Source: CALROG01 sp943369755 (GTDB taxonomy: Bacteria; Pseudomonadota; Gammaproteobacteria; Burkholderiales; Burkholderiaceae_C). Taken from it: a DNA stretch of 45,890 bases. The stretch spans positions 1 through 45,890 of the forward strand of contig CALROG020000034.1 of NCBI GenBank assembly GCA_943369755.1, given 5' to 3'. A program made the position numbers and the translations under genes. Shown piece after piece: positions 8,926 to 16,983 of this stretch (position 1 is the first letter of the stretch; every line of letters starts with the position of its first letter). The notes below the pieces were generated by a model that saw only the letters and a list, made by a program, of their open reading frames with translations, was not told where the DNA came from and did no database searches.

Positions 8926-10269
8926 ATGCACGACAGCCTTGGCAACGCGGTCACGTTGCAGCAGGCCAGCAGCCTCGCTGGGCTCAATGACTTTGTTGAG
9001 GGCTTCATCGCCAGTGAGGCCCGCGCTGTCAATGTGCTTGGCACGGCAGACACCGACAGCAGCCCCATCGTGCAGGCCTGCTGCGCCGCGCTGCACATGT
9101 TTGCGGAGTCCAGGCAAGCGCCTGTCAATGCCCGCGCGTTCATTGATCGGGCCGCAGCGTCGTCACTGAAGGCCACGCTGCGCGAACGGCGGTTTGTGCA
9201 CGCAGTGCGGGCCTGGGTCGATGGAGACATCGCGCAGGCGATTGCCTTGCACGAAGAGCAGGCCCGCGAATTCCCGCGCGATCTGGCGTCGCTCAAACTC
9301 GGCCAGTACCACCTGTTCAACCGGGGGGATTCACCCGGCATGTTGCGCATGGCGCTGAGCGCGCGTGCGGCGGCGAACGACGTGCCGTACTTTCACGGCA
9401 TGCTGGCCTTTGCCTGGGAACAGTGCCACCTGCTGGCGCGGGCAGAAGCCGCAGCGCGCCACGCCATTGAACTGAAGCGCAAAGAGCCCTGGGCCCATCA
9501 TGCGCTGGCACATGTCATGCTCACCCAGGGCCGCATTCGTGAAGGTCAGGCCTTCATGGCCGATGTCAGCGACAGCTGGAACGGCCTCAACTCCTTCATG
9601 GTCACGCACAACTGGTGGCACCAGGCCTTGTTTGCGCTGGAACTGGATGACCATGCCGAAGTGCTGCGCCTGTATGACACGCGGGTCTGGGGCGTGGCCA
9701 AAGACTATTCGCAAGACCAGATCAACGCCGTGTCATTGCTGGCCCGACTTGAGCTGGCGGGTGTGGACGTTGGCAACCGCTGGCACGACGTCGGCAGCTA
9801 CCTTGCGGTCAGGCTACAAGACCAGGTGCTGCCCTTCCTGGACATGCAATACCTCTATGGGCTGGCGCGCGCCGGTCGCGCGGAGGCCGACACCTTGCTC
9901 CACCACATTGAAGCCCACGCGGTGAACGGGCCTGAAGCCAGCCGCGCGGCCTGGCAGCGGGTGGCTGCGCCAGCCAGCCGTGGCTTGCTGGCCCACGCCC
10001 GTGGCGACTGGCAGCGCGCAGCAGACGAATTGGGCCAGGCCCTGCCGCGGCTGCTGGAAATCGGCGGCAGCCACGCGCAACGCGACCTCTTTGCGCAAAT
10101 GCATCTGGATGCCATGGCGCGCAGCGGGCAGTTCAGCGGTGTACAACACCTGCTGCAACAACAGCTCAACAACCAGCCTGAATCGTTGCGGCTCAGGCGC
10201 CAGGCTGAACACGTCTACGACGTCCTGGGTTTGCCGTCGCTGGGAAGCCGGGCATCCGGGCAAAATTGA
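8926..10269 (+). CDS. TTC38-like tetratricopeptide repeat protein
   Basis: This 447-residue soluble protein is built of helical hairpins. The central part matches the TTC38 family: PYFHGMLAFAWEQ, then AARHAIELKRKEPWAHHALAHV, QGRIREGQAFM and the conserved HNWWHQALFALEL (about residues 225-240). Bacterial members of this family are uncharacterised, and the human member TTC38 has no known reaction. There is no signal peptide, so it is probably cytoplasmic. It starts 3 bases after the amidase stop and ends 3 bases before the hydrolase start, so it belongs to the peptide/amide operon and may be a scaffold or accessory factor there (inference). Confidence 0.85.
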   Translation: MHDSLGNAVTLQQASSLAGLNDFVEGFIASEARAVNVLGTADTDSSPIVQACCAALHMFAESRQAPVNARAFIDRAAASSLKATLRERRFVHAVRAWVDGDIAQAIALHEEQAREFPRDLASLKLGQYHLFNRGDSPGMLRMALSARAAANDVPYFHGMLAFAWEQCHLLARAEAAARHAIELKRKEPWAHHALAHVMLTQGRIREGQAFMADVSDSWNGLNSFMVTHNWWHQALFALELDDHAEVLRLYDTRVWGVAKDYSQDQINAVSLLARLELAGVDVGNRWHDVGSYLAVRLQDQVLPFLDMQYLYGLARAGRAEADTLLHHIEAHAVNGPEASRAAWQRVAAPASRGLLAHARGDWQRAADELGQALPRLLEIGGSHAQRDLFAQMHLDAMARSGQFSGVQHLLQQQLNNQPESLRLRRQAEHVYDVLGLPSLGSRASGQN

Positions 10270-10272
10270 AGC

Positions 10273-10974
10273 ATGAATACGCTTATCCTGATCCCCGGCC
10301 TTGGGGCCGATGAGCGCATGTGGCGCGACCAACTCAACGCACTGGCCGACCCCTGGCAGCCACAGGTGGCGCAGGCCCACCACAACGAGGACAGCATTGC
10401 CGCGATGGCTTCCGTGTTGTTGGCACGGCACCCCGGCGAGCTGATCCTGTGCGGTGCGTCAATGGGCGGCATCATTGCCATGGAAGCGGCACGGCAAGAG
10501 CCGCAACGCATCGTTGGGCTGGCTTTGCTGGGCACCAACGCACGGCCTGAAACCGACGACATGCGTGCCTTGCGAGAAAGCGCCATTGCACTGTTTGCCA
10601 GCGGCAAGGTGCGCGAGGTGATCGAACCCAACGTGGCGTTGGCTTTGCATCCCGACCAGGCGCAACAGCCGCCGCTGGTGCAGGCTTATCTGGACTTTGT
10701 GCTGGACGCCGGGGCCGACCAGTTGATTCGCCAGAACCGCGCCATCATGGCCCGGCCTGACGCGCGCCAACACCTGCCCCACTTGCGCTGCCCCACGCTG
10801 GTGATGTGCGGCGACAGCGACCAGCTAACGCCGCCTGAATGTTCGCATGAAATTGCCGCGCTGGTGCCCGGTGCGCAGCTGGTGCTGGTGCCGCGCTGCG
10901 GCCATATGCTGACGATGGAAAAACCCGCACAGGTGAATGCGACGCTCGCCGCATGGCTGGCCCGGGTGGCCTGA
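10273..10974 (+). CDS. Small alpha/beta hydrolase
   Basis: This is a cytoplasmic esterase/hydrolase-type protein of 233 residues. The nucleophile elbow GASMGG places Ser63, the acid is probably Asp183 in CGDSDQLTP, and the catalytic His is His211 in CGHMLTMEKP. The oxyanion-hole region IPGLGAD lies at 7-13. It has only a short lid segment. It is the last gene of the operon that starts at 2308, and its stop lies 5 bases from the convergent coaD gene. It may act after the amidase, but the substrate is unknown. Confidence 0.9.
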   Translation: MNTLILIPGLGADERMWRDQLNALADPWQPQVAQAHHNEDSIAAMASVLLARHPGELILCGASMGGIIAMEAARQEPQRIVGLALLGTNARPETDDMRALRESAIALFASGKVREVIEPNVALALHPDQAQQPPLVQAYLDFVLDAGADQLIRQNRAIMARPDARQHLPHLRCPTLVMCGDSDQLTPPECSHEIAALVPGAQLVLVPRCGHMLTMEKPAQVNATLAAWLARVA

Positions 10975-10979
10975 CGCCG

Positions 10980-11480
10980 CTATTCGCGGCCGAGGCTGCG
11001 CACTTTTTCTGCCAGGCGCTGCTGTACATAGGGCGACACAAATTTATCCACCTCACCCCCGAGCACCGCGATTTCGCGCACGAAGGTGCTGCTGATGAAC
11101 TGAAACTTGTCGCTCGGCGTCAGGAACACGGTTTCAACTTCGGGCATCAGGCTGCGGTTCATGCCGGCCAGCTGAAACTCGTAGTCAAAGTCGGTCACGG
11201 CACGCAGGCCGCGCACCATGGCCTTGCCACCGCGCGCGACTACAAAGTCGCGCAGCAGGCCCGAAAAACTTTCAACCGTCACCTGCGGGTAGTCTTTGAC
11301 CATCTCACGGGCCATCTCAATGCGCTCTTGCAAGGTAAACATGGCCTTTTTGTGGTGGCCCGCCGCAACCGCAACAATCACCCGGTCAAACAACTGCGTG
11401 GCACGCCGCACCACGTCTTCATGACCCAAGGTCATGGGATCGAAGGTGCCGGGGTACACGGCAATCACGTTGTGGGCCAT
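10980..11480 (-). CDS. coaD: Phosphopantetheine adenylyltransferase
   Basis: It converts 4'-phosphopantetheine plus ATP to dephospho-CoA, the penultimate step of coenzyme A synthesis. The 166-residue length is standard. The nucleotidyltransferase motif TLGH is at 17-20 within YPGTFDPMTLGHED. The second signature ISSTFVRE, close to the C-terminal third, closes the active site. Further conserved blocks are RGLRAVTDFDYE and the MNRSLMPEVET segment. A short spacer (31 bases) separates it from rsmD upstream. The rsmD-coaD pairing is widespread in bacteria and supports both calls. Confidence 0.98.
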   Translation of the reverse strand: MAHNVIAVYPGTFDPMTLGHEDVVRRATQLFDRVIVAVAAGHHKKAMFTLQERIEMAREMVKDYPQVTVESFSGLLRDFVVARGGKAMVRGLRAVTDFDYEFQLAGMNRSLMPEVETVFLTPSDKFQFISSTFVREIAVLGGEVDKFVSPYVQQRLAEKVRSLGRE

Positions 11481-11511
11481 GGAGTCTCCTCAACCGTTTT
11501 GTTGCGAAGCA

Positions 11512-12096
11512 TTATGACGCGCGCCGCAGCAGATGGGCATGCACCGCGCCAGCCTTGAGGTGGCGTTGCACGCACAAGCCCAACGGGGCCAGGCGTTCGT
11601 CGGTCCAGACCTGCGGGGCTTCCAGGTACACCAGGCCTTGCGCTGCCAGCAAAGGCGCGGCCGCCTGCAGCGCAGCGTCAAACAGACCTGCGTCAAACGG
11701 AGGGTCAAGAAACACCAGATCGAACTGGCCCGTCACCTGCTGGCGCAGGCCGGCCACACCGTCGCCGCGCGCCAGCGTGACCGCATGCGCCGACAAGCGC
11801 AATTGCACCCGTTGCAACTGGGCCACCAAAGCAGCGTCTTGCTCGAACATCCGCACCTCGGCGGCCCCGCGCGAGGCCGCCTCAAAGCCCAGTGCGCCAG
11901 TGCCGGCAAACGCGTCCACGCAGCGCCAGCCGGTCAAATCTTGCCCCAACCAGTTGAACAGGGTCTCACGCACCCGGTCGGGCGTGGGGCGCAGGCCAGG
12001 CCGCGCGGCCACCGCCAGTTTGGTGCGCTTCCATTGGCCGCCAATGATGCGGACTTCGTTGCGAACCCCGGTGGGCTCGGCTTTGGCTGTCTTCAT
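11512..12096 (-). CDS. rsmD: 16S rRNA (guanine(966)-N(2))-methyltransferase
   Basis: It methylates G966 of 16S rRNA in the small ribosomal subunit, using S-adenosylmethionine. From the chosen start it has 194 residues. The family opening VRIIGGQWKRTKL lies at 15-27, the RPTPDRVRETLFNWL block at 36-50, the SAM motif DAFAGTGALGFEA at 61-73, and the catalytic DPPF at 131-134. An upstream in-frame ATG at 12147 would add 17 unconserved residues, so the ATG at 12096 is preferred. It probably forms an operon with coaD. Confidence 0.95.
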   Translation of the reverse strand: MKTAKAEPTGVRNEVRIIGGQWKRTKLAVAARPGLRPTPDRVRETLFNWLGQDLTGWRCVDAFAGTGALGFEAASRGAAEVRMFEQDAALVAQLQRVQLRLSAHAVTLARGDGVAGLRQQVTGQFDLVFLDPPFDAGLFDAALQAAAPLLAAQGLVYLEAPQVWTDERLAPLGLCVQRHLKAGAVHAHLLRRAS

Positions 12097-12281
12097 GTTT
12101 GTTTTGTGTGCAATGCACGGTGCCCGTGGCGGCACTATGCCATGCACGCGATTTGGTAGACCGGAACGACCATTTTCAGAAAAGCCCGGTTGGCCGCCGA
12201 TGGCCCGGATCGGACATCAACCAGCAGGCGGCTGACCCCTGCCCAAAGGTAAGACGCGGCACCCCGACATCGGGGGCAGCG

Positions 12282-12854
12282 CTAGCGACGCGCTTCGTCG
12301 CGGCTGGCGTCGCCCGCCAGCGGTGCAAGGTCTGAGGAATAGACCCGGTCGCCGACCTGGAGCTCCTGGCCCTGGTGCCAGGCGGCCTCGAACGCGGCCA
12401 GTTCGTCGGCAGTGGCGCGCTCGTACTTCTGGCGCGCGGTGAGGTTTTCAGGCACCGCAGCCGCTTCGGGCTGGCTGCGGTCAACACCCTTCATATGTTC
12501 GTTGACACGCCAGTACACAGCGGCCACCACCAACCCGTAGCGGGCCAGGGCGTTTTTGCCAAGTTCTGCGCCCAAGGCGTTGAGCTGCGCGGGTTGGCCT
12601 TCACGGCTGCTCAGGAAGTCTGTAGACAAGTCCATCATCACCAGGAACTGGTGGCCTCGCTTGTCGTTGCGAACCACCCGAAACTTGTAGCTGCCCTGCA
12701 CGATGCCACTGGCCTGCATGGTGACGTTGATGGCTTCATAAAGCATCTCGCGCCGAAACGCCATGCGCTCTTCAAGATTCATCTTGACGGGCGCGGTCTC
12801 AGGCCCGGAGCCCGGTCCACTCTTGGACGAAAACAAGTTCTTGAATATCGACAT
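12282..12854 (-). CDS. Conserved hypothetical protein (Burkholderiales type)
   Basis: I do not recognise a characterised family. The 190-residue product starts with MSIFKNLFSSK and continues with a charged segment (NLEERMAFRREMLYE) and a compact mixed region (YKFRVVRNDKRGHQFLVMMDL). A low-complexity Ala/Glu-rich tail ends in a helical stretch around TARQKYERATADELAAFEAAW. There is no convincing signal or membrane helix. The ATG at 12854 was chosen over one at 12950 because the extra 32 residues look non-conserved. It sits between rsmD and the M16 peptidases, with 177-185 base gaps on both sides, and is probably transcribed alone. Confidence 0.75.
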   Translation of the reverse strand: MSIFKNLFSSKSGPGSGPETAPVKMNLEERMAFRREMLYEAINVTMQASGIVQGSYKFRVVRNDKRGHQFLVMMDLSTDFLSSREGQPAQLNALGAELGKNALARYGLVVAAVYWRVNEHMKGVDRSQPEAAAVPENLTARQKYERATADELAAFEAAWHQGQELQVGDRVYSSDLAPLAGDASRDEARR

Positions 12855-13031
12855 GGTGTGTACGGTTGCGAACCACGCGCCTTCTAGCGTGCGCCACTGC
12901 GCTGGTTGCCTGTCTTTTATGTACTGCGCGAGTGTTGCCAGCGCAAGCAAAATCGCGCTGGCGTTACATCTTATGACAAGCTGTGTCGCCAGTTGTCGAC
13001 TTGTTCACGCCAACGCCCACCAAAGCCCCTG

Positions 13032-14393
13032 TCAGCGCGCAGCACCCAAGACCACCGTGGCCATGCGCTGCGGCTGCAGCTTGGCGGCAAAAGCGGCCCT
13101 GATGTCAGCCACGGTGACCTTGTCCACCTGCTGCGTCCAGCTGTCCAGATAGTCCATCGGCAAGCCGTTCCAGGCCATGCCGGCAATGCTGTCAAGCAGC
13201 TTGCGGTTGCTGTCGATGCGCAGCGCAAAGCCACCCACCAGATTGTCTTTGGCCGCCTTGAGTTCGGCCTCGGTTGGGCCGTCCGCCACGAACCGGGCCA
13301 GCACCTCGCGCACCACCTGAACCGCCTGCGCGGCCTGGTCGGGCCGCGTTTGCAAGCCAATGGTGAACGCCCCCGCATGCAGGCCGGGCGAGAAGTAGCT
13401 GTACACGCTGTAGCTCAGGCCGCGCTTTTCGCGCACTTCAGTGGTCAGCCTTGACACAAAACCGCCCCCGCCCAGGATGTAGTTGCCCACAATCAAGGGG
13501 AAGTAGTCGGCGTCCGCACGGCGAAAGCCTGGCTGGCCAATCAGCACATGGGCCTGGGCCGATTCGAACGCCAGGTTTTGCTCAGTGGCCTGCGTCAGGG
13601 CCGCCACCTCTGGCACCGGTGGCAGTGCGGCGCAGCGCTGCGGCGTGTTGGCGGGCAGCCGCGCCAGCAGCGTGTTCACCAGCGTCTCGGCTTGCGCGCG
13701 CGTGACGGCACCGACGATGCTGACTTTGGCCCGGCACGGCACCAGCATCCGTGCATGCAGCGCCTGCAGGTCGGCGACGCTGATGCGCGCCAGGGTGGCC
13801 TCGGTCATCTCGTAGCCGTAAGGGTGCTCGCCGTAGACCGCTTTGGCCCAGGCTCGGCCTGCCAGTGTGGCGGGGCGGGTGTTCGCCTCCTTGAGCGAGG
13901 CAATGGTGCGCTCCCGTTCGCGTTGCCAGATGTCGGGCGCAAAGGCAGGCTCGGCCAGCTGGCGCGCGGCAAGACGCAGGGCACCGGCCAACAAATCGGG
14001 GTAGGTGAGCGAGCGCAGGCCAAAGCTCATGCGGTCGCTGCCGGCACCCCCGCCGAATGTGGCACCCAGGTCGGCCCAGGCCTCACTCAGGGCGTTCTCG
14101 TCCAGCGCGGGCTCGTTGCCCCGCGCCAGCAAGCCTTTGGACATCATCGACGCAGTGATGTTGGCCAGGCCGGCCTGCGCGGCGGGGTCGCGACGGCCGC
14201 CCGCGTCAAAGTCGATCTGCACATCCACCATCGGTATGCCAGGGCTTTCTGCCAGCCAGACCTCGGCCCCATTGGGCAGGTTGAACTTTTGCAACGGCAG
14301 CGCCGCAGCCGCTGGATTAATGCCAAATACGGCTGTAGCCCACATCAATGCTGCGTGAGCCACTATCTTTTTTGTAGCAAGTGAAAACTTCAT
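13032..14393 (-). CDS. M16 family peptidase-like protein lacking the zinc motif
   Basis: This 453-residue pitrilysin-family protein has a signal peptide (residues 1-30, ending in NPAAAA). The zinc motif HxxEH is absent where expected (AGLANITASMMSKG), but the second-domain Arg/Tyr substrate-binding element is present (REKRGLSYSVYS). Known M16B pairs combine one zinc-bearing and one R/Y-bearing subunit, so this is most likely the non-zinc half of a periplasmic heterodimer with the upstream gene. The spacer between the two genes is 16 bases. The signal peptide is encoded by a copy of the dispersed repeat (14331-14380). Confidence 0.9.
   Translation of the reverse strand: MKFSLATKKIVAHAALMWATAVFGINPAAAALPLQKFNLPNGAEVWLAESPGIPMVDVQIDFDAGGRRDPAAQAGLANITASMMSKGLLARGNEPALDENALSEAWADLGATFGGGAGSDRMSFGLRSLTYPDLLAGALRLAARQLAEPAFAPDIWQRERERTIASLKEANTRPATLAGRAWAKAVYGEHPYGYEMTEATLARISVADLQALHARMLVPCRAKVSIVGAVTRAQAETLVNTLLARLPANTPQRCAALPPVPEVAALTQATEQNLAFESAQAHVLIGQPGFRRADADYFPLIVGNYILGGGGFVSRLTTEVREKRGLSYSVYSYFSPGLHAGAFTIGLQTRPDQAAQAVQVVREVLARFVADGPTEAELKAAKDNLVGGFALRIDSNRKLLDSIAGMAWNGLPMDYLDSWTQQVDKVTVADIRAAFAAKLQPQRMATVVLGAAR
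14331..14380 (-). repeat. Dispersed ~50-bp repeat, copy 2, inside a signal-peptide coding region
   Basis: On the + strand it reads GGCTGTAGCCCACAT, then TGCGTGA, CCACTAT, a T run and GTAGCAA. The block order and spacing match the copies at 25101 and 44499 without gaps. Read on the - strand it encodes residues about 5-21 of the M16-like protein (LATKKIVAHAALMWATA), which form the n- and h-regions of its signal peptide. Confidence 0.65.
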
Positions 14394-14409
14394 GGGTGGC
14401 TTTCAGGAG

Positions 14410-15813
14410 TCAATGACGAAAGCCAGGGGGCGGCGTACGGGGTTTACGGGTCTTGTCGATCGGCTGAGGGCGCAGCACCGCCACGGTGAGCTGGTCATCG
14501 CCAAAGTACTTGGCGGCCACCGCCTGAACCTGTTGCGCCGTCACGGCGCGCAGCCGCTGGATCAGGCGTTCACCCGCGTCCAGCGGCAGCCCAAGCGCCC
14601 AATGGCTGCCCAGCTCGCGGGCCTGGTTGGTGACGGAGTCGAGTTTGTAGACCTCACCGGCCACCCAGCGGGTCTTGACCCGGTTGAGCTCGGCTTCGGT
14701 CACGCCGTCTTTTGCAACCCGTGCCACCTGTTCGCGCAACCCGGCTTCGACCTGCTCAGTGGTTTTGCCTGTAGCGGGCACACCGTCCAGCACAAACAAC
14801 TGGGGGCCGCGGCCCCACAGGCCGTTCCAGGCCCCTGCGCTGTCAGCCAGGCGGTCTGGCCCCTGCTCCAGCGCGCGCCCCAGCCGGGCCCCGGTGTAGG
14901 CGTCCAGCACTGCGGCCAGTACGGTCAGGGCCAGCGCGTCGTCGGCCTCGGGCGAGGCCTCAAAGGTGCCGAGTTGCGGCACCTTGAACGCCAGGCCCAC
15001 ATAGGCTTGCTCAGCCGGGGCCTTGAACTCGATGCGCCGCACGCCCGCCTGTAGTGGCTCGGTGCGCGGCTTGCGCTGTGGCACGGCACGCGCCGGGATC
15101 GGACCATAGTATTTTTCAGCCAGGCGGCGCACCTCGGCCACGTCCACATCGCCGGCCACCACCACGGCCGCATTGGCCGGGGTGTACCACTGGCGAAAGA
15201 AGGCCCGCGCGTCGTCGGGCGTCATGGCGTCGAGGTCGCTCATCCAGCCCACGATGGGGCGGCGGTACGGTGAGGCAACAAAGGCCGCGGCGTTGAGCTG
15301 CTCGTACAGCAGGGCGCGCGGGCTGTCTTCGGTGCGCAGCCGCCGTTCTTCCTTGACCACCTCAATTTCTTTTTTGAACTCTTCGTCGGCCCACTGGTTG
15401 CGCCCAAAGCGGTCGGCTTCGAGCTTCATCACGTCCTCCAGCCGGTTGGCGGGTATTTGCTGGTGGTAACCGGTGTAGTCGCGCGCGGTAAAGGCGTTCT
15501 CGCGCCCGCCCAGCGCCGCCACCCGACGCGAGAACTCGCCCACGCCAAGGTCAGGAGTACCCTTGAACATCATGTGCTCCAGCACATGCGCCACGCCGCT
15601 GGTGCCGTCCACCTCGTCCATGGAGCCCACCCGCACCCACAGCATATGCACGGCAGTGGGTGCCCGCCGGTCCGGCTTGACGATCACGGTCAGGCCGTTG
15701 GCCAGGCTGAATTGCTCGGTTTTGGCGGGCGTCTGGGCCCCGGCGACGGGCGCAAAGCACAGTGGCATTACCAGTGGGAAAGCCGCCAACAGGCGCAACA
15801 GATGGTGTTTCAT
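14410..15813 (-). CDS. Zinc-dependent M16 family peptidase (pitrilysin/insulinase type)
   Basis: This is the active half of the M16 pair, 467 residues from the ATG at 15813. A signal peptide (1-26, ending VAGAQ) directs export. The inverted zinc motif HVLEH is at 76-80 (His76, Glu79, His80), and the third ligand is Glu156 in VKEERR, 76 residues after His80 as expected in the family. FTARDYTGYHQ is the conserved block after the motif. A start at 15843 would add ten residues before the signal peptide and collide with ftsY, so it was not chosen. It is probably translated with the downstream non-zinc partner to form a periplasmic protease. Confidence 0.93.
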   Translation of the reverse strand: MKHHLLRLLAAFPLVMPLCFAPVAGAQTPAKTEQFSLANGLTVIVKPDRRAPTAVHMLWVRVGSMDEVDGTSGVAHVLEHMMFKGTPDLGVGEFSRRVAALGGRENAFTARDYTGYHQQIPANRLEDVMKLEADRFGRNQWADEEFKKEIEVVKEERRLRTEDSPRALLYEQLNAAAFVASPYRRPIVGWMSDLDAMTPDDARAFFRQWYTPANAAVVVAGDVDVAEVRRLAEKYYGPIPARAVPQRKPRTEPLQAGVRRIEFKAPAEQAYVGLAFKVPQLGTFEASPEADDALALTVLAAVLDAYTGARLGRALEQGPDRLADSAGAWNGLWGRGPQLFVLDGVPATGKTTEQVEAGLREQVARVAKDGVTEAELNRVKTRWVAGEVYKLDSVTNQARELGSHWALGLPLDAGERLIQRLRAVTAQQVQAVAAKYFGDDQLTVAVLRPQPIDKTRKPRTPPPGFRH

Positions 15814-15830
15814 AGAATCGTCTGATTCTA
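15813..15830. promoter_or_regulatory. Short inverted repeat in the 29-base divergent gap between ftsY and the M16 operon
   Basis: TAGAATC (15813-15819) and GATTCTA (15824-15830) form a 7-bp inverted repeat with a GTCT centre. It touches the M16 start codon and lies 12 bases before the ftsY ATG. With only 29 bases between the two start codons, any promoter must overlap the coding sequences. The function of the repeat is unproven. Confidence 0.35.
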
Positions 15831-15842
15831 AAAAGCCTTTCA

Positions 15843-16913
15843 ATGTTCAGTTTCTTTCGCAAAAAAGCGCCCGCACCGACGGTTGCCGCCCCGGCCCCCG
15901 TTGGCGGGCTTATCGGCAGCGCATTGCTCGCGCCGATTGAGATCCCGCAAGCGCCGAGCGTCGCGCCCGAGCGCACACGCTGGCTAGACCAGCTCAAGTC
16001 AGGCCTGCGCAAGACCGGCTCCAGCATTTCAGCGGTTTTTGTTGGGGCCAACATTGACGACGCCCTGTATGAAGAGCTGGAGTCGGCTTTGCTGATGGCC
16101 GACACCGGCGTCAAGGCCACCCAGCACTTGCTCGACGAAGTCAAGCGCCGCGTCAAGGACAGCGGTGCCACCCACCCGGTTCAGGTGCGCAACCTGCTGG
16201 TCGAGGCACTGACGCAGTTGCTCAAACCGCTGGAAAAGCCTCTGGTGATCGGTGAACACAAACCCACGGTGATCATGGTCACCGGGGTCAATGGTGCGGG
16301 CAAGACCACCTCCATTGGCAAGCTCACCCACCACCTGGCCGACGGCGGCGCCACGGTGCTGCTGGCCGCGGCAGACACATTCCGCGCCGCCGCCCGCGAG
16401 CAATTGGGCGTCTGGGCCGATCGCAATACCGTGGACATCATCAGCCAGGAGGGTGGCGACCCAGCGGCTGTGAGTTTTGACGCCGTGTCGGCCGGCAAGG
16501 CCCGGGGCAAAGACGTGGTGCTGGTAGACACCGCCGGACGCCTGCCGACCCAACTGCACCTGATGGAAGAGCTGAAAAAAATCAAGCGCACCATCACCAA
16601 GGCAGACACCGGGCCAACACCAGACCAGGCGGCTACAGCGAGCGCAGGGGCCCGCACCGCACCGCATGAGATCTTGTTGGTAGTTGACGGCAACACCGGT
16701 CAGAACGCGGTGGCGCAGGTCAAGGCCTTTGACGACGCGCTGCAACTCACCGGCCTGGTGGTCACCAAGCTCGACGGCACCGCCAAAGGCGGGGTGCTGG
16801 CCGCCATCTCACAGGAGCGCCCCATCCCGGTCTACTTCATCGGTGTGGGTGAAAAGCTGGAAGACCTGGAAACTTTTAGCGCGCGTGAATTTGCCCAGGC
16901 GCTACTGGCCTGA
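15843..16913 (+). CDS. ftsY: Signal recognition particle receptor FtsY
   Basis: This SRP-receptor GTPase docks ribosome-SRP complexes at the inner membrane for co-translational membrane insertion. Of its 356 residues, the first ~50 form a short variable, Ala/Pro-rich A region. The N domain is at about 50-140. The G domain contains G1 GVNGAGKTT (148-156), DTFRAAAREQL (178-188), DTAGR (229-233), a TKLDGTAKGG motif and a closing FIGVGEKLEDLETF. It is divergent from the M16 peptidase pair, an arrangement I know from Comamonadaceae genomes. Confidence 0.97.
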   Translation: MFSFFRKKAPAPTVAAPAPVGGLIGSALLAPIEIPQAPSVAPERTRWLDQLKSGLRKTGSSISAVFVGANIDDALYEELESALLMADTGVKATQHLLDEVKRRVKDSGATHPVQVRNLLVEALTQLLKPLEKPLVIGEHKPTVIMVTGVNGAGKTTSIGKLTHHLADGGATVLLAAADTFRAAAREQLGVWADRNTVDIISQEGGDPAAVSFDAVSAGKARGKDVVLVDTAGRLPTQLHLMEELKKIKRTITKADTGPTPDQAATASAGARTAPHEILLVVDGNTGQNAVAQVKAFDDALQLTGLVVTKLDGTAKGGVLAAISQERPIPVYFIGVGEKLEDLETFSAREFAQALLA

Positions 16914-16983
16914 GCGGTAAGAAAACCCGGCCAACGCCGACTCATCGCCTTACTCTTGCTGCTTCCCACTGCCCCACCGCACC

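Noticed and set aside
12262..12275. CCCCG-ACAT-CGGGG hairpin after the hypothetical gene at 12282
   Set aside because: The stem is only 5 bp and no T run follows on the - strand, so I do not call a terminator.
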